From contig DATLUQ010000014.1 in NCBI GenBank assembly GCA_035533015.1, positions 1 to 36,489 of the forward strand: a stretch of 36,489 nt of DNA, read 5' to 3'. Position numbers and translations under genes: made by a program. Below are positions 24,634-31,886 of this stretch, one piece after another; position 1 is the first letter of the stretch, and every line of letters begins with the position of its first letter. The notes below the pieces were generated by a model. That model did not search any database. It was given only the letters and a program-made list of their open reading frames with translations, and was not told the DNA's origin. Source of the stretch: Gemmatimonadaceae bacterium. GTDB taxonomy: Bacteria; Gemmatimonadota; Gemmatimonadetes; Gemmatimonadales; Gemmatimonadaceae.

Positions 24634-25292
24634 AGGTCGGACCAGCTGGTGCGATGTTTGGATACGTCGTTGAGGAACTGGTCGATGCCGCGATCGGTGA
24701 GCGGGTGCAGGAGGAATGCCCGCAGCACATCGGGGGTGATCGCCACGCCATCGGCGCCGGCGAGCGCCGACTCCGACAACTGCTGGGCGGTGGTGGGCCG
24801 CACCGCCAGGATGTCGCATTCGGTGCGCGAGGCGTCGAACACCCGGCGCAGATCGCGCACCACCTCGGCTCCGCTGTGGCCAACGGCGTCGAGCTGGTCC
24901 AACGGCGTGATCACCGTCGAAGCACCGGCGCGCGCCGCGAGCAGCGCCTGCGCCGCGTTGAACACGAGCATCGCCGCGGTGCGAACGCCATCGGTCGAGA
25001 GTCGGTGCATGGCACCGAACGCTTCCTCCACCAGCGGAACCTGGACGATGATCTGATCCGACAGCCGAGCGAGGGCGCGGGCGTCACGGTAGATGTCCTC
25101 GCCGTTCACCGCGTGCACCGCCACGTAGACCGGAGTCGGCGTGACCGCGCAGATCTCTTCCACCCGGGCCCGGTCATCCTCTACGCCCAGCTCGCTGAGG
25201 AGCGCCGGCGTGGTCATCACGCCGTCGAGCAGCCCGTTGGCCGACGCCCACCGAATTTCGTCGAGGTCGGCCGTGGCGAGGAGGACCTTCAT
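24630..25292 (-). CDS. Transaldolase/FSA-family protein lacking canonical active-site residues
   Basis: A 220-aa TIM-barrel protein clearly related to fructose-6-phosphate aldolase/TalC (LDGVMTTPALLSELG near residues 22-36, TDGVRTAAMLVFNAAQALLAARAGAS, SGAEVVRDLRRVF). The residues that define catalysis are changed. The Schiff-base Lys85 of E. coli FSA falls on Gln84 (IIVQVP), Asp6 on Ala6 and Asn28 on Thr28. The phosphate-binding Arg134 and Ser166 positions read Gln and Arg. A normal transaldolase reaction is therefore unlikely, and it may be a binding protein or have other chemistry. This alignment was done by eye. The start ATG 25292-25290 overlaps the truA stop, and its own stop overlaps htrA, so it is firmly built into the operon. 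Confidence 0.88.
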   Translation of the reverse strand: MKVLLATADLDEIRWASANGLLDGVMTTPALLSELGVEDDRARVEEICAVTPTPVYVAVHAVNGEDIYRDARALARLSDQIIVQVPLVEEAFGAMHRLSTDGVRTAAMLVFNAAQALLAARAGASTVITPLDQLDAVGHSGAEVVRDLRRVFDASRTECDILAVRPTTAQQLSESALAGADGVAITPDVLRAFLLHPLTDRGIDQFLNDVSKHRTSWSDL

Positions 25293-26059
25293 GAGATGTA
25301 GAGATCGGAGGGGTACACGACGGCCTCCAGGAAGAGCGCGTGGGCCGGGGCGGGCGGCGACACCTGGCGGTTGTCCTGGGCCACGAGGAGGGCGGCCGCA
25401 TCTCCGCCCGGACGGTGGCCCGTGGCTATGTCCAGCATCGTGCCGACGAGGAATCTGACCATGTGATGAAGAAAGCGATTGGCTTCGATCTCGAATACCA
25501 CGCCGCCGGGGCGATCCCGCCATCGGGCGAGGCGAACCTCGCAGCGATGATCGTCGTCGGGTGGCGCAGTGCCCTGAACGGCAAACGCGCGGAAACAGTG
25601 GTCTCCCACCAGCTGCCGGCTGATCGCGTCGAGGGCGCCCCGATCGAGGGGGCGCCGGATCGCGAACTCCAACCGGCGGCGAAAGGGTGAGTCGGCTTCG
25701 TCATCCGTCCCGACGTAGTACCCGTACCGGCGCGCAACCGCGCTGTACCGGGCGTGAAAGTCGGCGCGCATCTCGTGCGCCGCGGCGACCCAGACGTCCG
25801 GTGGAAGCACCGCGTTGAGCGCCCGCCGAAGTTCCGACGGCTGCCACCGGTCGGGAACCCGCACCCCGGCCGCCTGGCCGCGGGCGTGCACCCCCGCATC
25901 GGTTCGACCCGCCCCGAGCACGCCCACCGGCGTGCCGCACAGGCGCTCGAGCGCTGCTTCCATCACCCCCTGAACGGTGCGCTGGTCGGGCTGCCGTTGC
26001 CAGCCGCTGAATCCCGAGCCGTCATAGTGCAACACGAGCTGCACAGTGCGCTCCGCCAT
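25289..26059 (-). CDS. truA: tRNA pseudouridine synthase A
   Basis: A 256-aa enzyme forming pseudouridine at positions 38-40 of tRNA anticodon stems. The catalytic Asp54 lies in GAGRTDAGVHARGQ. Other family blocks are HYDGSGFSGWQRQP near the N-terminus, ARYSAVARRYGYYV and RFLHHMVRFLVGTML. The start ATG 26059-26057 gives the usual MAERTVQLVLHYDG; an upstream in-frame ATG would run through the promoter region. It is the first gene of the twelve-gene minus-strand operon, and its stop overlaps the transaldolase-like gene as ATGA. Confidence 0.96.
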   Translation of the reverse strand: MAERTVQLVLHYDGSGFSGWQRQPDQRTVQGVMEAALERLCGTPVGVLGAGRTDAGVHARGQAAGVRVPDRWQPSELRRALNAVLPPDVWVAAAHEMRADFHARYSAVARRYGYYVGTDDEADSPFRRRLEFAIRRPLDRGALDAISRQLVGDHCFRAFAVQGTAPPDDDHRCEVRLARWRDRPGGVVFEIEANRFLHHMVRFLVGTMLDIATGHRPGGDAAALLVAQDNRQVSPPAPAHALFLEAVVYPSDLYIS

Positions 26060-26066
26060 TGCGAGA

Positions 26067-26094
26067 AACCTACGCCCATGGCGGGTGAAGTCAA
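26067..26094 (-). promoter_or_regulatory. Predicted promoter of the truA-to-purF superoperon, probably leaderless
   Basis: On the minus strand TTGACT (26094-26089, five of six consensus bases) and TAGGTT (26072-26067) are 16 bases apart. The predicted start of transcription falls at about 26060, right at the truA ATG (26059), so the message would be leaderless or nearly so. This would drive about 11.75 kb of genes. Confidence 0.4.
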
Positions 26095-26104
26095 GCAACT
26101 TGCA

Positions 26105-26123
26105 TGTGCACAACCGATTGACA
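26105..26123 (+). promoter_or_regulatory. Palindrome and -35 box between divergent truA and GAF-protein genes
   Basis: TGTGCACA (26105-26112) is a perfect 8-bp palindrome midway between the minus-strand -35 for truA and a perfect plus-strand TTGACA at 26118-26123. A good -10 is not seen at the right distance (TCACAT at 26141-26146 is weak). The location between two divergent promoters fits an operator acting on both genes, but an 8-bp palindrome also occurs by chance. Confidence 0.3.
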
Positions 26124-26195
26124 TTGCTCGACGTACGGGCTCACATTTCGCCTATTCGCGCCGCAATCTCACCCTCGTGGCGCCCGCCCCTCATC

Positions 26196-27497
26196 ATGCC
26201 GCCACGCACTCTTGCATCGCTCGCCTACGCGCTCAATACCGCGCCCGATCTGGACGCGGCCCTCGTCGCGCTCGCCGAGGGCCTCTCGGAACTCGACCGC
26301 CTGGCCTGCGTGGCGCTCGTCACCTACGACGCACGCCGCGCCTTGATGCGCGAGCGGCGGCTGGCGCGGCCCGACGGCGTGGATGTGGCGGTGATCGATA
26401 CCACCCTCGATCATCTGCCCACGCGTGAGCGTGTGGCCGTGACCAGCGGCGGCGTGTTCATCGATTTCGGCGATGCCTCGGTGGAGTTCGCCCGATTGCT
26501 CGGCTTGCCTGACATCGCCGACGGTGGCTATCTCGCGCTCAAGGGTCTGCACTTCGAGGGTGGGCTTTCGGGGATCCTCGTGCTTTTCGAGCCCCGCAAG
26601 ATCTTCGGCACGCGCACCAGTGAGCGGTTCCAGCCGGCGGTGGCGCTGTTCGAACTCGCGTACGCCCGGTTCCTGGAGGCGGACGCGCGACACGACGCCG
26701 TGCGCACGCTCGAGGACGTGACGCAGCGCGTGCACGGCGAGTACGAACGCAAGCTCGCGACCCTCGAGCAGCAACTGCTCAAAGCCACGGGGGAGTTCTC
26801 GTCGGACGGCGAGCGCGGGCGCACCGTGTCACTGGAGCGCGAGTTGGCACAGGTCCGGGAAGACGCCCGCCGGGCCAAACGGCGCTCCGATGCGGTGGAG
26901 GCCACGATCGGCTCGGCGGTGGAGCAGCTCGAGAAGGCGCACGTGGAGTTGCACCGACGCAGCGAGCAGCTGCGGCAGAAGACGCGCACGCTGTATCTCA
27001 TCGAACGCGTCCTCGCCCTCGACGCGTCCACCGACAACCCGCGCGAACTGGCAGAGGGATTGCTGTCCCTGGTCGGCGACGATATGAACGCCGAACGCTG
27101 CTCGCTCCTGCTACGGGCCCCCGGCGAGGATGCGCTGTACCTGGCCGCGGCCCGCGGCATCGCACCGAATGTACCGGAAGGCCGGCGGGTGTCCTTCGGC
27201 ACGGGCATCTCGGGCCACGTGGCCACGACGCGGGAGCCGCTGCTCGTGCAGGACGTGGGCGAATTCCGGGAACACCCGTTGCTGCGCGACGACTACTACA
27301 CCACCGGATCGTTCCTCAGCTTCCCCCTCGTCTACCACGATACGTTGATCGGCGTCGTGAACCTCACCAACCGCCGGATGGCGGGCATCTTCGTGGAAGA
27401 GGACGTGGAGCGCGTGCGCCTGCTGGGGCTCGTGATCGCGCTCGCGGCCAGCAACTCCCGTCTCCCGGAACGTCTCGTGGAGACACTGAGTGTCTAG
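26196..27497 (+). CDS. GAF-domain protein with central coiled coil
   Basis: A 433-aa soluble protein. Residues about 5-160 form a GAF-like alpha/beta domain (VALVTYDARRALM and GLSGILVLFEPRK). Residues about 165-270 are a charged heptad-rich coiled coil (KLATLEQQLLKATGEF onward, EQLEKAHVELHRRSEQLRQK). Residues about 272-430 are a clearer GAF domain with AERCSLLLRAPGEDALYLAAARGI, FGTGISGHVATTREPLLVQDV and LIGVVNLTNRR. No output domain such as a kinase or GGDEF is present, so it may regulate a partner. The start ATG 26196 gives MPPRTLASLAY; no ribosome site is seen, and the frame runs upstream past the promoter. Its stop overlaps the trpD start by 8 bases, so it leads the trpD transcript. Confidence 0.85.
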   Translation: MPPRTLASLAYALNTAPDLDAALVALAEGLSELDRLACVALVTYDARRALMRERRLARPDGVDVAVIDTTLDHLPTRERVAVTSGGVFIDFGDASVEFARLLGLPDIADGGYLALKGLHFEGGLSGILVLFEPRKIFGTRTSERFQPAVALFELAYARFLEADARHDAVRTLEDVTQRVHGEYERKLATLEQQLLKATGEFSSDGERGRTVSLERELAQVREDARRAKRRSDAVEATIGSAVEQLEKAHVELHRRSEQLRQKTRTLYLIERVLALDASTDNPRELAEGLLSLVGDDMNAERCSLLLRAPGEDALYLAAARGIAPNVPEGRRVSFGTGISGHVATTREPLLVQDVGEFREHPLLRDDYYTTGSFLSFPLVYHDTLIGVVNLTNRRMAGIFVEEDVERVRLLGLVIALAASNSRLPERLVETLSV

Positions 27498-28533
27498 CGG
27501 ACCCACACCCGATCCGCTCCACACCATCATCCGCCGCCTCGCCATGGCGAGCCCCGTGGCCCCGGCGGAGATCACGGCGGCGTTCGACCGCATCATGGCG
27601 GGCGAAGCGACGGCGGCCCAGGTGGCGGCGGTGCTCATGGGGCTCCGCGTGAAAGGCGAGACGGGCTCCGAAGTGGCCGCTGTGGTGCGCGCCCTGCAGG
27701 CCGTGATGGTGCCTCTCGCGGCAGATGACCCCGATACCCTCGTCGACACGTGCGGTACGGGTGGGGGCTCGGTGCAGACGTTCAATATCTCCACCGCGGC
27801 CGCGCTGCTGGCCGCCGGTGCGGGCGTGCGCATCGCCAAGCACGGCAACCGTTCGTTCACCACCCAATGCGGCAGCGCCGACGTGCTCGAAGCCCTCGGG
27901 GTCCGGATCGATGTTCCGGTGGCGGTCATGGAGCGCGCCCTGCGCGAGGCGGGCATCGTCTTCATGTTCGCGCCGCTCATGCATCCCGCCATGCGCCATG
28001 TGGGGCCGGTGCGCCGCGAGTTGGGGATTCCGACGGTCATGAACATCGTGGGACCGCTGGCCAATCCGGCGCGCGCCGGCCGGCAGGTGATCGGGGTAGG
28101 TGACGCCGATCGCGCGCCGCTGCTCGCCGGGGCGTTGGCCGAACTCGGCTCGCGCCACGCCATGGTGGTGCACGGCGAAGGGATGGACGAGATCTCGCCG
28201 CTCGGTCCCACCCGCGTACTCGAGATCCGCGATGGGACGATCGGTGAGTGGACGATCGATCCCCGGGCGCTGGGCTTCGCCGGCACTACGGCGGCGGAGT
28301 TGGCAGGAGGACCACCGGCGGCCAACGCCCACGCCATCCTGAGCGTGCTGCAGGGCAAGGGCTCAGCCGGCGCTACCGCCGCCGTGGTGCTGAACGCGGC
28401 TGCCGCGCTCTACGTCGGGGGCGCGGCTCCGTCGTATGAAGCGGCGGTCGGCAAGGCCCACGAGGCGCTCCGATTGAGAGCGGGGATCGACGCCCTGGAC
28501 CGGCTGCGCCGGGCGTTCGCCGCTCCGGTCTAG
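27490..28533 (+). CDS. trpD: Anthranilate phosphoribosyltransferase
   Basis: A 347-aa enzyme joining anthranilate to PRPP. It shows the family motifs VDTCGTGGGSVQTFNIST (PRPP binding), IAKHGNRS and TVMNIVGPLANPARAGRQVIGV. The start is GTG 27490-27492, 8 bases upstream of the end of the GAF-protein gene, with GGAG about 7 bases ahead. The stop TAG at 28531-28533 lies in a CTAG shared with the opposite lexA stop. The remaining trp genes resume at 29232, beyond lexA; trpE and trpG are not in this window. Confidence 0.97.
   Translation: MSSGPTPDPLHTIIRRLAMASPVAPAEITAAFDRIMAGEATAAQVAAVLMGLRVKGETGSEVAAVVRALQAVMVPLAADDPDTLVDTCGTGGGSVQTFNISTAAALLAAGAGVRIAKHGNRSFTTQCGSADVLEALGVRIDVPVAVMERALREAGIVFMFAPLMHPAMRHVGPVRRELGIPTVMNIVGPLANPARAGRQVIGVGDADRAPLLAGALAELGSRHAMVVHGEGMDEISPLGPTRVLEIRDGTIGEWTIDPRALGFAGTTAAELAGGPPAANAHAILSVLQGKGSAGATAAVVLNAAAALYVGGAAPSYEAAVGKAHEALRLRAGIDALDRLRRAFAAPV
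28530..28533. other. Palindromic CTAG forming stop codons of trpD (+) and lexA (-)
   Basis: The tetranucleotide CTAG reads TAG on both strands. It ends trpD as GTC-TAG on the plus strand (28531-28533) and lexA as TAC-TAG on the minus strand (28532-28530). The two convergent genes thus overlap by their stop codons, and no room for a terminator exists between them, so their transcripts must overlap at the 3' ends. Confidence 0.9.
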
Positions 28534-29138
28534 TAGCGGCGCATCACGCCAACCACGATTCCCTGGATGCGGATGTCGTTCTCGTTGACGTAGATGGGGG
28601 CCATGGTGTCGTTGGCCGGCTGCAGCCGCACGCGCCCGTCCCGCTCCCGATAGAACTTCTTGACCGTGGCAGCGGTGCCGTCGATGAGGGCGATCACCGT
28701 CTCGCCATTGTCGGCCCGCGGGCGCTCATTGACGACCACGAAGTCCCCATCGCGAATCTGCTCGTCGATCATGGAATTCCCGCGCACACGGAGCACGTAG
28801 TGATTGCCGCTTCGCGAGACGAGGGTCTCGGGCACGGTGATCGACTCTCCGGAGTCGAACGCCTCGATGGGTGAACCAGCCGCCACGGCGCCGAGGAGCG
28901 GCAGTTCGAGGGCCCGGGACACGGCATCCGAGGGCAGGATCTCGATGGCCCGGCTTTCGTTGTACGACCGCTTGATGTAGCCCTTCCGCTCCAGGTTCGT
29001 GAGGTGCTCGTGCACCGTGGCCAGCGAACTGAAGTGAAAGTTCTCCGCGATTTCTTCGAAACTGGGCGCATACCCGTGTTGTTCGGTATGGGCGGTCAGG
29101 TAGTTTAGTATTTCGCGCTGGCGTTTCGTGAGCGGCAT
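28530..29138 (-). CDS. lexA: LexA repressor (SOS regulator)
   Basis: A 202-aa self-cleaving repressor of DNA-damage genes. The N-terminal winged helix-turn-helix covers about residues 1-65 (LTKRQREILNYL, then SFEEIAENFHFSSLATVHEHL). The cleavage site is Ala87-Gly88 (GAVAAGSP). The peptidase dyad is Ser122 (GNSMIDEQIRDGD) and Lys160 (ATVKKF). All essential parts are intact. The ATG at 29138-29136 gives the normal N-terminus MPLTKRQREI; longer starts are not supported. It stands alone on the minus strand between trpD and trpC, so it must have its own promoter in the 93-base gap shared with trpC. Confidence 0.97.
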   Translation of the reverse strand: MPLTKRQREILNYLTAHTEQHGYAPSFEEIAENFHFSSLATVHEHLTNLERKGYIKRSYNESRAIEILPSDAVSRALELPLLGAVAAGSPIEAFDSGESITVPETLVSRSGNHYVLRVRGNSMIDEQIRDGDFVVVNERPRADNGETVIALIDGTAATVKKFYRERDGRVRLQPANDTMAPIYVNENDIRIQGIVVGVMRRY

Positions 29139-29231
29139 GCGGCCAATCCCGGTTGAACGGACGTGCGGGGAGGCCGATGCCACCCCGTCCCGAAGACCCA
29201 CCGAAAACAGCTTAACCGAACAGGAACCGAA
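29139..29231. promoter_or_regulatory. Divergent promoter region of lexA and trpC
   Basis: This 93-base gap must hold promoters for both genes. For lexA, TTGCAC (29238-29233) and TAAGCT (29215-29210) on the minus strand are 17 bases apart, each a partial consensus match. GAAC/GTTC elements recur here: TTGAAC near 29154, GAAC near 29218, and GGAAC with GTTCC at 29223-29242. They could mark LexA binding, as GAAC/GTTC half-sites occur in several LexA boxes, but none fits a known spacing. Confidence 0.3.
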
Positions 29232-29242
29232 GTGCAAGTTCC
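29223..29242. repeat. Inverted repeat GGAAC-N10-GTTCC over the trpC start
   Basis: GGAAC (29223-29227) and GTTCC (29238-29242) form a perfect 5-bp inverted repeat with a 10-base centre. It spans the trpC ribosome site (AGGA, 29222-29225) and GTG start (29232-29234) and overlaps the candidate lexA -35. It could be a LexA operator for autoregulation or a translational hairpin over the trpC start. It might also be chance, because the bases are constrained by coding. Confidence 0.25.
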
Positions 29243-30056
29243 CCGTTTCTGGTCCCCGCCAGCAGGTACGCTCGGCGCGATCGTCGAACAGACGACGCAA
29301 CGGGTTGCGGCGTTGCTCGCCCGGCGTTCGGAGTTGGAACGGGCCCTCGTGCAGTCGCCCGCCGCGGTGCCCTTCGGGGCCGCATTGCGCGGCCCCCAGA
29401 TCCGGGTGATTGCCGAGGTCAAGCGGCGGTCCCCCTCCCGGGGGACGATCAAGGTCGACCTCGACGCGGCGGTCCAGGCCGCGGCCTACGAGGCGGGGGG
29501 CGCGGCGGCCATTTCAGTGCTGACAGAGCCGGTGCACTTCGGGGGATCGAACGGGGATTTGCTCGCCGTACGCGCCCGAGTGGCGATTCCCGTACTCAAG
29601 AAGGACTTTCACCTCGATGCCGTCCAGTTGCTCGAAGCCCGTACCCTGGGGGCCGCAGCGGCATTGATCATCGCCCGCGCCATTCCGCCCGTGACCCTGC
29701 GTGGGCTCGTGGCGTATGCGGACGCGATCGGGCTCGAGACGCTGGTTGAAGTGCGCTCGGCCGATGAGTTGGACCGTGCCCTGGATGCCGGCGCCCGGGT
29801 GATCGGGGTCAACTGCCGGGACCTGGAGACGCTGGACGTGGATGCCGCGGTTGCCGAACGGGTGATGGAGCGGATGCCATCGGGCGTCGTGGGCATCTGG
29901 GAGAGCGGGATACTGACCGCCGCCGACGTGGCGCGGGCGGGCGCGGCGGGGGCCGACGCAGTGCTCGTGGGATCAGCCGTGTCGGCGGCGGCCGATCCGG
30001 CGGCGGCGGTACGCGCCCTCAGCTCGACGCCGCGGCGGGAGGGAGCGCGTGACTGA
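29232..30056 (+). CDS. trpC: Indole-3-glycerol phosphate synthase
   Basis: A 274-aa TIM-barrel enzyme closing CdRP to indole-3-glycerol phosphate. Catalytic and binding motifs are IAEVKRRSPSRG (catalytic Lys), VLKKDFHLDAVQLLEAR (Lys), LVEVRSADELDRAL (Glu) and GVNCRDLETLDVD (Asn). The start was set at GTG 29232, with AGGA 6 bases upstream, giving VQVPRFWSPPAGTLGAIVEQ, where the TLGAIVE opening is normal for the family. The frame is open further upstream through the lexA promoter and was rejected. It is the first gene of the second trp block; its stop lies 8 bases past the trpF start. Confidence 0.96.
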   Translation: MQVPRFWSPPAGTLGAIVEQTTQRVAALLARRSELERALVQSPAAVPFGAALRGPQIRVIAEVKRRSPSRGTIKVDLDAAVQAAAYEAGGAAAISVLTEPVHFGGSNGDLLAVRARVAIPVLKKDFHLDAVQLLEARTLGAAAALIIARAIPPVTLRGLVAYADAIGLETLVEVRSADELDRALDAGARVIGVNCRDLETLDVDAAVAERVMERMPSGVVGIWESGILTAADVARAGAAGADAVLVGSAVSAAADPAAAVRALSSTPRREGARD

Positions 30057-30702
30057 CATCAAGTTTTGCGGGATGACCCGCTCGGCCGACGCACGCCTGG
30101 CCTTCGAGTTGGGAGCCGCCTACATCGGGGTGGTGTTCGCGGGCGGGCCGCGGCGCCAGGACGACGCGGGAGCTGCCGCCATCTTCGCCGGCGTAGCGGC
30201 GTCGGGGGGACGCGTGGGCGTGTTCGGCGCCGAACCCCCCGGGGTGATCGCCGCGCGCGCGAAGGCCCTCGGTCTTCAGGCGGTTCAGTTGCACGGCGAT
30301 CCGCGGGCGGCCGACGTGCAGGCGATGCGCGCGGCGTGGCATGGCGAGGTCTGGGCGGTGCTTCGTGTGGCGGGCGCGGAACTCCCGGCGCACGCCGCCG
30401 AGTTGTTCCGTGCGGCCGACGCGGTCCTGCTCGACGCCAAGGTCGACGGCGCGCTGGGTGGCACTGGCGTGGCCCTTGCGTGGGACGAAATTGCTGGGGC
30501 GGTGGCGGAGTTGCGTGGCCGCGGGGCGCGGCTGGTCCTGGCCGGCGGTCTCCGGCCCGAGAACGTGGCGTCGGCGGTGCGGGCACTGCACCCCGACGTG
30601 GTCGATGTGTCGTCGGGAATCGAATCAACCGTGGGTATCAAGGATGCGGGGCGCATGCGTGCTTTCCGGGACGCCGTGCGATCCGCCGGGGCGGCGCGAT
30701 GA
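30049..30702 (+). CDS. trpF: Phosphoribosylanthranilate isomerase
   Basis: A 217-aa isomerase. It opens [11 protein letters not shown], with the catalytic Cys7, and has VQLHGD, a catalytic Asp in [16 protein letters not shown], and [13 protein letters not shown] followed by DVSSGIE at the phosphate site. The start GTG 30049 overlaps the end of trpC by 8 bases and has a purine-rich ribosome site (GGGAGG) about 6 bases upstream. Its stop overlaps trpB as ATGA. Confidence 0.96.
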   Translation: MTDIKFCGMTRSADARLAFELGAAYIGVVFAGGPRRQDDAGAAAIFAGVAASGGRVGVFGAEPPGVIAARAKALGLQAVQLHGDPRAADVQAMRAAWHGEVWAVLRVAGAELPAHAAELFRAADAVLLDAKVDGALGGTGVALAWDEIAGAVAELRGRGARLVLAGGLRPENVASAVRALHPDVVDVSSGIESTVGIKDAGRMRAFRDAVRSAGAAR

Positions 30703-31886
30703 GTGGAGAACAGGCGAGCGGGCGGTTTGGGGCATTCGGCGGGCGGTACGTGCCCGAAACCCTCATTCCGGCGCTGGACGAACTCGAAGCGGCATTCGAC
30801 GCGGCCATGGCCGACGCCGGATTCCACTTGGAACTTGACACCTTGCTGTCCGATTACGTCGGCCGGCCGTCGCCGCTGAGCGAAGCGCCGCGATTCTCGC
30901 AGCGCGTGGGGGCGCGCGTGCTGCTCAAACGCGAGGACCTGAACCACACCGGGGCGCACAAGATCAACAATACGGTCGGCCAGGCGCTCCTGGCCCGTCG
31001 CATGGGCAAGCAGCGCATCATCGCGGAGACCGGGGCCGGCCAGCACGGCGTGGCGACGGCCACCGTGTGCGCGCGGTTCGGTCTGGAGTGCGTGGTGTAC
31101 ATGGGCGAGGAGGACATGCGTCGCCAGTCGCTGAATGTGTACCGCATGCGGCTCATGGGAGCGGAGGTCGTTCCGGTGTCGGCCGGCACGCGTACGCTCA
31201 AGGATGCGACCACCGAAGCGATCCGCGACTGGGTGACCACCGTGCGCACGAGCCACTACATCATCGGTTCTGTCGTGGGGCCGGCCCCGTATCCGCGCAT
31301 GGTGCGCGACTTCCAGGCGGTGATCGGGCGGGAAGCGCGCGCCCAAGTACTGGGGCGCACGGGCCGGCTGCCCAAGACGGTCGTGGCGTGCGTGGGGGGT
31401 GGCTCCAACGCGATCGGTACGTTTCACGCCTTCGTCGACGACGCCGGTGTCGAGTTGGTTGGCGTCGAAGCGGCGGGTGAGGGGCTGGAGACCGGGCGGC
31501 ATTCGGCGTCGTTGTCCAAGGGTACGCCCGGAGTGCTTCACGGCACGATGAGCTATCTGCTGCAGGACGCCGCCGGCCAGGTGCACCCGGCGCATTCGAT
31601 CTCGGCAGGGCTGGACTATCCGGGGGTGGGACCGGAGCACGCGTTTCTCAAGGATTCGGGGCGAGCGACCTACGTTTCGGTGACCGACGCGCAGGCGCTC
31701 CGGGGGTTCGAATCGCTGGCCCAATTGGAGGGGATAATTCCGGCATTGGAGTCGGCGCACGCCGTGGCCTGGATAGAGACGCAGGTCGGCCGCTGGGCAC
31801 CGGATGACGTGGTCCTGCTGTGCGTCAGCGGACGGGGCGACAAGGATGTGGCGCAAGTAATGGAAATGGGTATCTTGGGACCGTGA
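30699..31886 (+). CDS. trpB: Tryptophan synthase beta subunit
   Basis: A 395-aa PLP enzyme joining indole and serine. The PLP Lys88 lies in [38 protein letters not shown] (PLP phosphate loop) and [11 protein letters not shown] are conserved, as expected for TrpB1 type. The ATG 30699 overlaps the trpF stop (ATGA). Its TGA overlaps the GTG of the HEAT-repeat gene rather than trpA, which is 3.2 kb further on; in most bacteria trpA follows directly. Confidence 0.98.
   Translation: MSGEQASGRFGAFGGRYVPETLIPALDELEAAFDAAMADAGFHLELDTLLSDYVGRPSPLSEAPRFSQRVGARVLLKREDLNHTGAHKINNTVGQALLARRMGKQRIIAETGAGQHGVATATVCARFGLECVVYMGEEDMRRQSLNVYRMRLMGAEVVPVSAGTRTLKDATTEAIRDWVTTVRTSHYIIGSVVGPAPYPRMVRDFQAVIGREARAQVLGRTGRLPKTVVACVGGGSNAIGTFHAFVDDAGVELVGVEAAGEGLETGRHSASLSKGTPGVLHGTMSYLLQDAAGQVHPAHSISAGLDYPGVGPEHAFLKDSGRATYVSVTDAQALRGFESLAQLEGIIPALESAHAVAWIETQVGRWAPDDVVLLCVSGRGDKDVAQVMEMGILGP

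Noticed and set aside
30066-30698. N-terminal extension of trpB by more than 200 codons (apparent TrpF-TrpB overlap or fusion)
   Set aside because: The upstream part is out of frame with trpF and Arg/Gly-rich nonsense. TrpB begins normally at the ATGA junction at 30699.
30285-31856. A 523-codon minus-strand frame opposite trpF and trpB
   Set aside because: TrpB and TrpF are certain on the plus strand; the antisense product is shadow-like, rich in Arg, His and Pro.
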